Origin: Bacteroidaceae bacterium
GTDB taxonomy: Bacteria > Bacteroidota > Bacteroidia > Bacteroidales > Bacteroidaceae
Reading direction: 5' to 3'
DNA: 64,000 nt
Assembly (NCBI GenBank): GCA_017534535.1
Contig: JAFXVZ010000033.1
Location: 116,248-180,247 of the forward strand
Shown: one piece after another, positions 8,923 through 17,153 of the stretch
How the letters are laid out: every line of letters starts with the position of its first letter
How positions within the stretch are numbered: position 1 is the stretch's first letter
Made by a program: the position numbers and the translations under genes
The notes under the pieces: generated by a model
What the model saw: only the letters and a program-made list of their open reading frames with translations
What the model was told of the DNA's origin: nothing
Databases searched by the model: none

Positions 8923-9471
8923 TCAGATTTCAAAGTTCTCAGGATACTTCCCCTTATAGTCTTTAAAATACTGCTTGATTTCAACAATGTCCTTGTCGTA
9001 ATCGCCTGAAGGAATCATCGTTTTAGTACACTCGATAACTTTTCGGCTGTAGTCTAAACCAAAAAACATGATAGGTACCCCAGCATTCAAGGCAATATAA
9101 TAGAAGCCCTTTTTCCAATGGGGATTGGCCTTGCGGGTACCCTCAGGTGTCACCGCCAGACATAATTGTTTTCGCTCCTTAAACAGCATCGCTAGCTGCT
9201 CTGTCAGTGCATTTTTCTTGCTTCGATCCACAGGAATTCCCCCCATCCAACGAAAAATGATACCCAAAGGGAAGAAAAACCAGTCCTTCTTCATCAGGAA
9301 ACTAGCATCTCTTCCCAAAGCACCCCACATGAGCTTGCCTACAAACAAATCCCAATTAGAAGTGTGCGGTGCTACACATATCACACATTTGTCTTCGATG
9401 GGGACAGTAAAGTTATTTTCCCATCCCAGTAATTTGAAATAGATAAATCCGAAAAGTTTTTTCTTGATCAT
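8923..9471 (-). CDS. PlsC-like 1-acylglycerol-3-phosphate acyltransferase family protein
   Basis: A 182-residue protein of the lysophospholipid acyltransferase superfamily. It contains the catalytic HTSNWD (H-x4-D) motif, a GGIPVDRSKK segment equivalent to block III, and VTPEGTRK equivalent to the EGTR block. Members transfer acyl chains to glycerolipids or other lipids at the inner membrane. It is shorter than canonical PlsC (about 240 residues), so the substrate is uncertain. Its start overlaps the stop of the upstream 93-codon gene by four bases, which indicates a two-gene unit. Confidence 0.8.
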   Translation of the reverse strand: MIKKKLFGFIYFKLLGWENNFTVPIEDKCVICVAPHTSNWDLFVGKLMWGALGRDASFLMKKDWFFFPLGIIFRWMGGIPVDRSKKNALTEQLAMLFKERKQLCLAVTPEGTRKANPHWKKGFYYIALNAGVPIMFFGLDYSRKVIECTKTMIPSGDYDKDIVEIKQYFKDYKGKYPENFEI

Positions 9472-9749
9472 TTATCTGCTAATGTTAATTTGTCGATTGC
9501 GTCAATGATTTCAGTGACTTTCTGGTCGAATTCTTCATGAAACTGCTTGTAGAAACCTTTTACATTCCCTGGTTGGGTGTGACTGATGCGGCTCAAAAAG
9601 TCATCCTGAGTGTTTAATATATCAGCCAAAACCTCATCTGCCATGTGTGGGTTTACTCCTTTAATGTACAACTTAGCTGCCAAGCACTCTGCAAATAATG
9701 CACTTGATACCTCGTTCACGAACTGCTTTAGGTCTTTTCTTTTAGCCAT
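9468..9749 (-). CDS. Small helical conserved protein of unknown function
   Basis: Ninety-three residues, all predicted helical (LKQFVNEVSSALFAECLAAK ... EEFDQKVTEIIDAIDKL), with no signal peptide or membrane segment. I do not recognise the family. It is translationally coupled (ATGA-type overlap) to the acyltransferase and is the first gene of that unit. On the minus strand a possible -7 element TATCTTTA lies about 45 bases upstream. Confidence 0.6.
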   Translation of the reverse strand: MAKRKDLKQFVNEVSSALFAECLAAKLYIKGVNPHMADEVLADILNTQDDFLSRISHTQPGNVKGFYKQFHEEFDQKVTEIIDAIDKLTLADK

Positions 9750-9911
9750 AATTTTTCCCTCCTGTAAATTGATTATTTGGATTCATGGTGTAAAGATAGT
9801 AAAATATTTCTAAATCTCCATGCAACAATGAAATAATAATTTGCATATCTGCTAAAAAATTGCGATATTTGCAGCTCAAATAATGTGTAAACTTAATTTA
9901 AATAGAAAAAA

Positions 9912-11555
9912 ATGACAAAAAGTGCATTGCAAATCGCGAGGGCTGCGTATCAGCCCAAACTGCCAAAGGCGCTGAGAGGTAATGTTAAGACCGTTGCAGG
10001 TGAACCTACTCAGTCTGTTGCAGACCAGGAAGAGATTAAGAAGTTGTTCCCCAACACTTACGGAATGCCTCTGATCAAGTTTGAGAACGCTGCTGAGGCA
10101 GCTAACTTCGCTCCTATGAACGTGGGTGTAATCTTGTCAGGAGGTCAGGCTCCTGGCGGTCACAACGTGATGTCAGGTCTGTTTGACGGACTGAAGAAAC
10201 TGAACCCAGCTAATCGTCTGTATGGTTTCCTGATGGGTCCTGGTGGTTTGGTGGACCATAAGTACATCGAACTGACTGCTGAGATTATTGACGAGTATCG
10301 TAACACTGGTGGTTTCGACATCATTGGTTCTGGTCGTACCAAGTTGGAAAAGGTGGATCAGTTTGAAAAGGGTTTGGAAATCCTGAAGGAGCTGAACATC
10401 AAGGCTGTGGTTATTATTGGTGGTGATGACTCTAACACTAACGCTTGTGTGCTGGCTGAGTATTATGCTGCTAAGAACTATGGCATTCAGGTGATTGGTT
10501 GCCCAAAGACTATTGACGGTGACTTGAAGAACGACCAGATTGAGACTTCATTTGGTTTCGATACCGCTTGCAAGACTTATTCAGAAGTAATCGGTAACAT
10601 CGAACGTGACTGCAACTCTGCCCGCAAGTACTGGCACTTCATCAAACTGATGGGTCGCTCTGCATCTCACATCGCACTGGAGTGCGCTTTGCAGGTACAG
10701 CCTAACTATACCATCATCTCTGAGGAAGTAGAGGCTAAGGATCTGTCTCTGGATGACATCGTTACTGATATCGCTAAGACAGTAGCTGACCGTGCTGCTG
10801 ATGGCAATAACTTCGGTACCGTACTGATTCCTGAAGGTCTGATTGAGTTCATCCCTGCTATGAAGCGTCTGATTGCTGAGCTGAATGACCTGCTCGCTGC
10901 TAAGGGTGCTGAGTTTGCTGAGATTCCTGCTAACAAGCAGCGTCAGTATATCATTGATAACCTGTCAAAGGTGAATGCTGAGATCTATGCTTCTCTGCCA
11001 GAGGGCGTAGCTCGTCAGTTGTCACTGGAACGTGACCCACACGGAAACGTTCAGGTATCTTTGATTGAAACTGAGAAGTTGCTGAGTGAGATGGTAGGCA
11101 ACAAGTTGGCTGCATGGAAGAAGGAAGGCAAGTATGTAGGCAAATTCTCTGCTCTGCATCACTTCTTCGGTTATGAAGGCCGTTGCGCAGCTCCATCTAA
11201 CTTCGATGCTGACTATTGCTACTCATTAGGTTTCACTGCTTCTGTGCTGATTGCTAATGGCAAGACTGGTTACATGGCTTCCGTTAAGAACCTGACAGCT
11301 CCTGCTGAGCAGTGGATTGCTGGTGGTATTCCAATCACTATGATGTTCAACATGGAGCGTCGTAATGGTGAGATGAAGCCTGTGATTCGCAAGGCATTGG
11401 TTGACCTGAATGGTGCACCTTTCAAGGCTTTGGCTGCTAACCGTGCTAAGTGGGCTAAGGAAACAGCATTTGTTTATCCTGGTCCTATCCAGTACTTTGG
11501 TCCTTCAGAGGTTTGCGATCAGCCTACCAAGACCTTGCAGCTTGAGAAAGCGTGA
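9912..11555 (+). CDS. pfp: Pyrophosphate-dependent 6-phosphofructokinase
   Basis: A 547-residue phosphofructokinase of the long PPi-dependent clade. The N-terminal [19 protein letters not shown] loop and [11 protein letters not shown] replace the ATP-binding GG(N)D of ATP enzymes with the GGDDS form associated with pyrophosphate use; PKTIDGD and [15 protein letters not shown] form the sugar-phosphate site. It reversibly interconverts fructose 6-phosphate and fructose 1,6-bisphosphate using PPi, so it can serve glycolysis and gluconeogenesis. The codon use is strongly biased (repeated GCT, GGT, CTG), which suggests high expression. The gene is alone in its unit, with a possible terminator hairpin after it. 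Confidence 0.95.
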   Translation: MTKSALQIARAAYQPKLPKALRGNVKTVAGEPTQSVADQEEIKKLFPNTYGMPLIKFENAAEAANFAPMNVGVILSGGQAPGGHNVMSGLFDGLKKLNPANRLYGFLMGPGGLVDHKYIELTAEIIDEYRNTGGFDIIGSGRTKLEKVDQFEKGLEILKELNIKAVVIIGGDDSNTNACVLAEYYAAKNYGIQVIGCPKTIDGDLKNDQIETSFGFDTACKTYSEVIGNIERDCNSARKYWHFIKLMGRSASHIALECALQVQPNYTIISEEVEAKDLSLDDIVTDIAKTVADRAADGNNFGTVLIPEGLIEFIPAMKRLIAELNDLLAAKGAEFAEIPANKQRQYIIDNLSKVNAEIYASLPEGVARQLSLERDPHGNVQVSLIETEKLLSEMVGNKLAAWKKEGKYVGKFSALHHFFGYEGRCAAPSNFDADYCYSLGFTASVLIANGKTGYMASVKNLTAPAEQWIAGGIPITMMFNMERRNGEMKPVIRKALVDLNGAPFKALAANRAKWAKETAFVYPGPIQYFGPSEVCDQPTKTLQLEKA

Positions 11556-11585
11556 TACACCTTATATAATTAATAGAGCGTGACC

Positions 11586-11620
11586 AGAGAGACTTTCTGC
11601 TTTTCGCGGAAAGTCTCTCT
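11586..11620 (+). terminator. Terminator-like hairpin after pfp
   Basis: A 12-bp perfect stem AGAGAGACTTTC / GAAAGTCTCTCT encloses an 11-base loop. Only a short T stretch follows before the lysozyme start at 11627, so it may be an imperfect terminator or a hairpin just ahead of the lysozyme start codon. Confidence 0.6.
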
Positions 11621-11626
11621 TTACAA

Positions 11627-12457
11627 ATGAAAACAACTAAGATTACTAAGAAGCCCACAAAGAGGAAACGCAAGAAGAAATCGGGTGAAACACCCGTATG
11701 GAAACGAAACCTCTTCGCCATCGGCATCGTGTGTGCCCTTGGTGCTGTGTTCTATTTCTTTTTTGTTAATCCTTATAGTTTCCGCTGGAAACCCTGTTAT
11801 GGATTCAAAGGCTATGGTGTGTGTTTGCCTTGTTCATATACTGTTCATGGTATTGACATTTCGCATTATCAGGGCAAGGTAAATTGGCAAGCCTTGTCGT
11901 CCTCGCAAAACGATCCTGAGTTTCCGCTCCGCTTCGTATTCTTAAAAGCTACGGAAGGTGGTGATTTAATGGATGATACCTTCCAGGAGAATTTCCAATG
12001 TGCTAAAGACTGGGGCTTTGTGCGTGGGGCCTATCATTATTTCATACCTAACACTGATGCCCGCAAACAGGCTCAGTTCTTTATCAATCAGGTAAAGCTC
12101 CTGCCTGGCGATCTTCCTCCAGTGTTGGATGTAGAGGTGTCGCCCAAACGCAAGACCCAGCAACAGTTCACACAAAACGTAAAAACTTGGCTCGATGTGG
12201 TGGAGGCATACTATGGTGTGAAACCCATCCTTTACGCCAGCTATAAATTTAAGGAGAAATACCTCAACGATACAATCTTCAATCGCTACCCGTATTGGAT
12301 TGCCCATTACTATGTGGATTCTGTGCAGTATAAAGGTCGTTGGGACTTCTGGCAGCATACTGATGCTGGTACGGTACCCGGTATCCAGGAACAAGTGGAT
12401 TTGGATGTCTTCAATGGCTCATTGGAGCAACTTCTGCAACTTACCATAACAAAATAA
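11627..12457 (+). CDS. GH25 lysozyme (muramidase), membrane anchored
   Basis: A 276-residue protein. A lysine/arginine-rich N-terminus (KKPTKRKRKKKSG) precedes one membrane segment (LFAIGIVCALGAVFYFFFV, about residues 26-45). The glycoside hydrolase 25 catalytic domain begins at VHGIDISHYQGKVNW and contains FVFLKATEGG and PPVLDVEV, which hold the acidic active-site residues. It would cleave the MurNAc-GlcNAc bonds of peptidoglycan on the periplasmic side. The end of the domain, FWQHTDAGTVPGI, followed by DLDVFNG, is typical of the family. The start codon is seven bases after a strong hairpin. Confidence 0.88.
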   Translation: MKTTKITKKPTKRKRKKKSGETPVWKRNLFAIGIVCALGAVFYFFFVNPYSFRWKPCYGFKGYGVCLPCSYTVHGIDISHYQGKVNWQALSSSQNDPEFPLRFVFLKATEGGDLMDDTFQENFQCAKDWGFVRGAYHYFIPNTDARKQAQFFINQVKLLPGDLPPVLDVEVSPKRKTQQQFTQNVKTWLDVVEAYYGVKPILYASYKFKEKYLNDTIFNRYPYWIAHYYVDSVQYKGRWDFWQHTDAGTVPGIQEQVDLDVFNGSLEQLLQLTITK

Positions 12458-12467
12458 ACTCTCCTTA

Positions 12468-12499
12468 TTTGTTTATCTTCTGAATAAACATTATATTTG
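12468..12499 (+). promoter_or_regulatory. Promoter TTTG-20-TATATTTG before the HdeD-like gene
   Basis: TTTG at 12468-12471 and TATATTTG at 12492-12499 are separated by 20 bases, the canonical Bacteroidetes arrangement. The start codon follows 23 bases later. Confidence 0.75.
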
Positions 12500-12522
12500 C
12501 CAAAAATAACCAAGGAATGATT

Positions 12523-13125
12523 ATGAAGAAGATTAATTATGCATTCGTGCGTGCAATTTGTGCACTGATAGCTGGATTGGTACTGGTGTTGTTTCCCAAC
12601 GAAGCTGGCAACTACTTCGTCATCACCATAGGTGCCCTGTTCTTGTTGCCTTCCTTGTTTGGTTTGATCACTTATTATGTTCATCGTAACGAGTTACCCT
12701 CCTTCTTTCCTATTGATTCAGTGGGAGGTGTGTTGTTTGGCTTGCTTTTGATGTTGATGCCAGGCTTCTTTGCCAATTTCTTGACCTTTGTATTGGGATT
12801 CTTTCTGTTGATAGGTGGCATACAACAACTTTCCATGTTGATTGCTGCACGCCATTGGTCTCAGGTTTCTCTGGGTTATTTCATTGTTCCCTCGTTGATA
12901 TTGTTGGCTGGTATATATGCTTTGGTAAACCCTAACGGGACCCGTAATACTGCTTTCGTCATCATAGGCATCACATGTATTGTGTATGCGGTGTTTGAAC
13001 TTGTCAATTGGTTTAAGTTTGCCCGCATTCGCCCTAAAATAACGGGAAATCAGGATGCTACCCAGTTAAACAAAAACGATATAGATATTGAAGATGCTCA
13101 GATAGTGGAAGATGGAACTGAATGA
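12523..13125 (+). CDS. HdeD/DUF308-family membrane protein
   Basis: About 200 residues with six likely membrane helices arranged as pairs (FVRAICALIAGLVLVLFPNEA, YFVITIGALFLLPSLFGLI, VGGVLFGLLLMLMPGFFANF and so on). The short N-P-containing turns and overall size fit the HdeD/DUF308 family. The C-terminal tail is hydrophilic and acidic (NKNDIDIEDAQIVEDGTE). I chose the ATG at 12523 (MKKINY) because AAGG sits at a suitable distance; an in-frame ATG at 12517 is possible. The stop overlaps the helicase start by 14 bases, so the two are likely co-translated. In enterobacteria the family is linked to acid resistance, but the role here is not established. Confidence 0.75.
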   Translation: MKKINYAFVRAICALIAGLVLVLFPNEAGNYFVITIGALFLLPSLFGLITYYVHRNELPSFFPIDSVGGVLFGLLLMLMPGFFANFLTFVLGFFLLIGGIQQLSMLIAARHWSQVSLGYFIVPSLILLAGIYALVNPNGTRNTAFVIIGITCIVYAVFELVNWFKFARIRPKITGNQDATQLNKNDIDIEDAQIVEDGTE

Positions 13126-14455
13126 GATACTAAATAACCTTAAGATTGAGGAATTGAACCCCATGCAGTTGGCTGCACTTGAAGCATATGGGGTGGATAA
13201 GAACCTAGTGTTGCTCTCGCCCACAGGTTCGGGCAAGACATTGGCTTTTCTTTTACCGTTGGTGCAACGTTTGGATGCCCAAAGCGATGAGGTGCAGGCG
13301 GTGGTGCTGGTACCCTCACGTGAACTGGCATTACAGATTGAGACAGTGTTCAAGCAGATGGGTACACCCTTGAGGGTAATGAGTTGTTATGGAGGTCGCC
13401 CAACGATGGATGAACATCGCAGTATGAACGGCATCCATCCACAGGTGATTGTGGGTACGCCAGGTCGAATGAACGACCATTTGCAGAAGAGAAACTTCAA
13501 TGCCAAGACGGTGCATACATTGGTGATTGACGAGTTCGACAAATGTCTGGAGTTTGGTTTCCAAGATGAGATGGCAGAGGTGATAGGGCAGTTGCCTTCA
13601 CTGAAGAAGCGAGTGTTGTTATCTGCCACTGATGCCGAAGAGATACCCCAATTCACGGGTGTAGCTACAACAGAGAATGGTAAGTTGTTGAAAAACAAAG
13701 TTATCAAATTGGATTTCTCTGCTTCTGAGGAAGGTTCACCCAGACTTGCCTTACAAATGGTGGCATCTCCCCAGAAAGACAAGTTGGAAACATTGTATAG
13801 ATTATTATGTCAGTTGGGCACTCAGACCTCATTGGTGTTTGTGAATTATCGCGAGAGTGTGGAGCGAGTGACGGGTTACCTGCAAGCTAAACGATTCCCT
13901 TGTGATATGTTTCACGGAGGTATGGAGCAGGATGACAGAGAACGTTCATTGTATAAGTTCCGTAATGGCACTTGTCCAGTACTGATTTCTACCGACTTGG
14001 CTTCACGTGGTCTCGATATCCCAGGCATTGACAACGTAATACATTATCACTTGCCCGTTAATGAAGAAGCGTTTACTCACCGCAATGGACGAACTGCTCG
14101 CTGGGATGCTACTGGACAGGCTTATATGATACTAGGTCCTGAAGAGCATCTGCCCAGTTATGTGAATGCTGAGGCTCCAGCCTATGAGTTGCCTGAAGAT
14201 ACTCCCAAGCCACCCAAGCAGGAATGGAGCACTATTTACATTGGTAGGGGCAAGAAGGATAAGCTGAATAAGGTGGATGTGGTGGGCTTTTTCTATAAGA
14301 AGGGCCAACTGGATAGAAATGATATTGGACAGGTGGATGTGAAGGATCACTATGCTTTTGTGGCTGTCAAACGAGCTAAAGTCAATCAGTTGCTGAAGTT
14401 GGTGGCAGGAGAAAAGATCAAAGGTATGCGTACCATTATTGAAGAGGCGAAGTAA
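13112..14455 (+). CDS. DEAD-box RNA helicase, DbpA-like
   Basis: A 447-residue ATP-dependent RNA helicase. Q-motif region NPMQLAALEAYG, Walker A PTGSGKT, PSRELALQ (Ia), GTPGR (Ib), motif II written DEFD rather than DEAD, SAT (III), TDLASRGLDIPGI (V) and HRNGRTAR (VI) are all present. The C-terminal 75 residues (STIYIGRGKKDKLNKVDVVG onwards) resemble the DbpA RNA-binding domain, which directs E. coli DbpA to 23S rRNA hairpin 92. A role in large-subunit assembly is therefore likely. The D-E-F-D motif II variant is a small departure from the family consensus. Confidence 0.9.
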   Translation: MELNEILNNLKIEELNPMQLAALEAYGVDKNLVLLSPTGSGKTLAFLLPLVQRLDAQSDEVQAVVLVPSRELALQIETVFKQMGTPLRVMSCYGGRPTMDEHRSMNGIHPQVIVGTPGRMNDHLQKRNFNAKTVHTLVIDEFDKCLEFGFQDEMAEVIGQLPSLKKRVLLSATDAEEIPQFTGVATTENGKLLKNKVIKLDFSASEEGSPRLALQMVASPQKDKLETLYRLLCQLGTQTSLVFVNYRESVERVTGYLQAKRFPCDMFHGGMEQDDRERSLYKFRNGTCPVLISTDLASRGLDIPGIDNVIHYHLPVNEEAFTHRNGRTARWDATGQAYMILGPEEHLPSYVNAEAPAYELPEDTPKPPKQEWSTIYIGRGKKDKLNKVDVVGFFYKKGQLDRNDIGQVDVKDHYAFVAVKRAKVNQLLKLVAGEKIKGMRTIIEEAK

Positions 14456-14470
14456 AAATGCTCGTGTTTC

Positions 14471-14501
14471 TTGGTCATACGGAAATAAATTGCTAACTTC
14501 G
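14471..14501 (+). promoter_or_regulatory. Promoter TTG-20-TAACTTCG before serC
   Basis: TTG at 14471-14473 and TAACTTCG at 14494-14501 have the expected 20-base spacing; the -7 element differs from consensus by one base. It would give a leader of about 55 bases before the serC start at 14560. Confidence 0.55.
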
Positions 14502-14559
14502 CACCGTCAAATGACAGAATTGTGCAATTTAATTGTTTAATTTAATAAACAAATGCTTT

Positions 14560-15627
14560 ATGAAGAAGTATAATTTCAATGCAGGTCCTTCAATACTTCC
14601 TCGGGAAGTGATTGAGGCTACTGCTCAACAGATTCTTGATTTCAATGGCTCTGGTCTGTCTCTGATGGAAATCAGCCATCGTGCGAAAGATTTCCAGCCA
14701 GTGGTAGATGAGGCGGTATCGCTGATTAAAGAGATTCTAGACATACCAGAGGGTTATTCCGTGATATTCCTTGGAGGTGGCGCCAGCCTTGAGTTCTGCA
14801 TGGTTCCTTATAACTTTTTGGAGAAGAAGGCTGCTTACCTGAACACAGGTGTATGGGCAAAGAAAGCGCTGAAGGAAGCAAAGGCTTTTGGTGAGGTAGT
14901 GGAAGTGGCTTCTTCTGCTGACAAGAACTTTACTTATATTCCAAAGGGATGGACTTGCCCCGCAGATGTTGACTATCTTCATATCACCACCAATAATACC
15001 ATCTATGGTACGGAGATTCGCAAGGATCTGGATGTTCCTGTTCCTATGATTGCCGATATGTCTTCTGACATTTTCAGTCGTCCAATCGACGTGAAGAAGT
15101 ACAAGTGCATCTATGCGGGTGCCCAGAAGAACTTGGCTATGGCGGGTGTTACATTGGTGATTGTAAAGGACGAAGAGTTGGGCAAGGTGAGCCGTTATAT
15201 ACCTACCATGCTTGATTACCGTACTCACGTTTCTAAGGGTTCTATGTTCAATACTCCTCCTGTGGTGCCAATTTATTCTGCTTTGGAAACCTTGCGTTGG
15301 ATTAAGAGGTCAGGTGGTGTAGAGGAGATGGATCGCCGTGCAAAGGAACGTGCCGAGATGCTATATAATGAGATTGACCGCAATAAGATGTTCCGTGGAA
15401 CCGTTGTTCCGGAGGACCGTTCACTGATGAATCTCTGCTTCGTGATGGCGGACGAGTACAAGGAATTGGAAAAGGACTTCCTGGACTTTGCAGTAGCGAA
15501 CGGTATGGTAGGTGTAAAAGGCCATCGTGATGTGGGTGGCTTCCGTACTTCCTGCTACAACGCCCAACCTCTTGAAGGCGTGAAGGCACTGGTGGCTTGT
15601 ATGCAATTGTTTGAAGCAAAACATTAA
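14560..15627 (+). CDS. serC: Phosphoserine aminotransferase
   Basis: A 355-residue PLP enzyme converting 3-phosphohydroxypyruvate to phosphoserine in serine biosynthesis. It starts [17 protein letters not shown], a signature of SerC, has [10 protein letters not shown], and the PLP-binding lysine in [14 protein letters not shown]. The C-terminus contains [19 protein letters not shown], typical of the family. An upstream in-frame ATG at 14533 would add nine unusual residues and is less likely. serA follows nine bases after the stop, so both steps of serine synthesis share a unit. Confidence 0.96.
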   Translation: MKKYNFNAGPSILPREVIEATAQQILDFNGSGLSLMEISHRAKDFQPVVDEAVSLIKEILDIPEGYSVIFLGGGASLEFCMVPYNFLEKKAAYLNTGVWAKKALKEAKAFGEVVEVASSADKNFTYIPKGWTCPADVDYLHITTNNTIYGTEIRKDLDVPVPMIADMSSDIFSRPIDVKKYKCIYAGAQKNLAMAGVTLVIVKDEELGKVSRYIPTMLDYRTHVSKGSMFNTPPVVPIYSALETLRWIKRSGGVEEMDRRAKERAEMLYNEIDRNKMFRGTVVPEDRSLMNLCFVMADEYKELEKDFLDFAVANGMVGVKGHRDVGGFRTSCYNAQPLEGVKALVACMQLFEAKH

Positions 15628-15636
15628 TTGATTGTT

Positions 15637-16557
15637 ATGAAAGTATTAGTTGCTACAGAAAAGCCGTTCGCCAAAGTGGCTGTTGACGGCATTCGTCAGG
15701 AGATAGAAGCTGCTGGTTACGAACTGGCATTGCTTGAGAAATACACGGAAAAGGCTCAGTTGCTGGATGCTGTCAAGGATGTAGATGCACTTATCATTCG
15801 CAGTGATATTATTGATAATGAGGTGCTTGATGCAGCCAAGCAGCTGAAGATTGTAGTCCGTGCCGGTGTTGGTTACGATAATGTGGACTTAGCCGCATCT
15901 ACTGCTCACAAAGTAGTAGTAATGAATACACCTGGTCAGAATTCTAATGCTGTGGCTGAACTGGTGTTTGGTTTGTTGGTGTTTGCTGTTCGTAATTTCT
16001 ACAATGGCAAGGCAGGAACGGAACTGAAGGGTAAGAAATTGGGTATCTTGGCATTTGGTAATGTGGGTCGAAATGTGGCTCGTATTGCCGCAGGCTTTGG
16101 TATGGAGATTTATGCTTATGATGCTTTTTGCCCAAAAGAAGCAATTGAAGCAGCGGGCGTTCATGCTGTTGACTCAACAGAAGATTTGTTTGATGCTTGC
16201 GACATCGTTTCATTACATATCCCTGCTACTCCTGAAACTAAGAATTATATCAACTACGACTTGGTAAATCGTTTGCCGAAGGGTGGTGTCCTGATCAATA
16301 CTGCTCGTAAGGAGGTAATTGATGAGGCGGGTTTGATGAAGCTGATGGAGGAGCGTGATGACTTGAAATATGTGTCTGACATTGCTCCTGCTTCTGCTGA
16401 AGATTTTGCCGCCAAATTCCCAGGTAGATATTTTGCTACACCTAAGAAGATGGGTGCCCAAACGGCTGAGGCAAACATCAATGCAGGTATCGCTGCTGCC
16501 AAGCAGATTGTTGGCTTCCTGCGTGATGGAATCACCAAGTTCCAGGTGAACAAATAA
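15637..16557 (+). CDS. serA: D-3-phosphoglycerate dehydrogenase, short lysine-type
   Basis: A 306-residue NAD-dependent dehydrogenase making 3-phosphohydroxypyruvate, the step before SerC. The Rossmann motif is GILAFGNVGRNVARIAAGFG, the substrate Arg lies in NTARKEVIDE and LVNRLPKGG is conserved. It lacks the ASB and ACT domains of E. coli SerA, so allosteric serine inhibition through an ACT domain is not expected. Where the usual catalytic His sits near the end, the sequence reads TPKKMGAQTAEAN, so a Lys apparently replaces it, as known for short type III enzymes such as that of Entamoeba. The stop overlaps the yigZ start by one base. Confidence 0.93.
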   Translation: MKVLVATEKPFAKVAVDGIRQEIEAAGYELALLEKYTEKAQLLDAVKDVDALIIRSDIIDNEVLDAAKQLKIVVRAGVGYDNVDLAASTAHKVVVMNTPGQNSNAVAELVFGLLVFAVRNFYNGKAGTELKGKKLGILAFGNVGRNVARIAAGFGMEIYAYDAFCPKEAIEAAGVHAVDSTEDLFDACDIVSLHIPATPETKNYINYDLVNRLPKGGVLINTARKEVIDEAGLMKLMEERDDLKYVSDIAPASAEDFAAKFPGRYFATPKKMGAQTAEANINAGIAAAKQIVGFLRDGITKFQVNK

Positions 16558-17153
16558 TGGACGATACCTATAAAACGATATCAAAACAGGCAGAAGGAAC
16601 TTACACCGAGAAAAGGAGTAAGTTCCTTGCCTTTGCTATACCTGTCAGAACTCATGATGAGATTAAAGAACAGCTGAAGTTTTATGAAAAGAAATACTAC
16701 GATGCCCGACACGTTTGCTATGCTTATATGCTTGGGCATGAACGTAACGACTTTCGTGCCAACGATAATGGTGAGCCCAGTGGTACAGCAGGGCGTCCTA
16801 TCTTGGGACAGATCAATTCTTTTGGCTTAACAGATATTTTAATTGTAGTGGTGCGTTACTTTGGCGGCATCAAATTGGGTACCAGTGGACTGATTGTAGC
16901 TTACAAGGCAGCTGCACAAGAAGCCCTAAGTTCTGCAGTTATTATCGAGAAGACAGTGGATGCAGATATATCCTGCAACTTCGAGTATCCTTTCCTAAAT
17001 GATGTGATGCGCATTGTAAAAGAAGAAAGTCCTGAGATTATTTCTCAGGACTTTGATAATGATTGCCGCATGACTTTGCGGATTAGGAAATCGCAATACG
17101 ATGTTTTGTATAATCGTCTTTCAAAAGTTGAAACCCTTCATTTCAAGGATTAG
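16557..17153 (+). CDS. YigZ/IMPACT-family protein
   Basis: A 198-residue protein with the IMPACT family signature: KRSKFLAFAIPV, then ARHVCYAYMLG, DNGEPSGTAGRPIL and VVRYFGGIKLGTSGL. The C-terminal 70 residues form the second, ferredoxin-like domain. The family is widespread and binds nucleic acid or the translation apparatus, but its biochemical role in bacteria is not settled. The start codon overlaps the serA stop by one base, so it is the third gene of the serC-serA unit. Its end overlaps the convergent gcvP end by four bases. Confidence 0.88.
   Translation: MDDTYKTISKQAEGTYTEKRSKFLAFAIPVRTHDEIKEQLKFYEKKYYDARHVCYAYMLGHERNDFRANDNGEPSGTAGRPILGQINSFGLTDILIVVVRYFGGIKLGTSGLIVAYKAAAQEALSSAVIIEKTVDADISCNFEYPFLNDVMRIVKEESPEIISQDFDNDCRMTLRIRKSQYDVLYNRLSKVETLHFKD

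Noticed and set aside
11586-11620. Attenuator or riboswitch before the lysozyme gene
   Set aside because: The structure is a single long hairpin just after the pfp stop with no alternative pairing visible; a terminator is the simpler reading.
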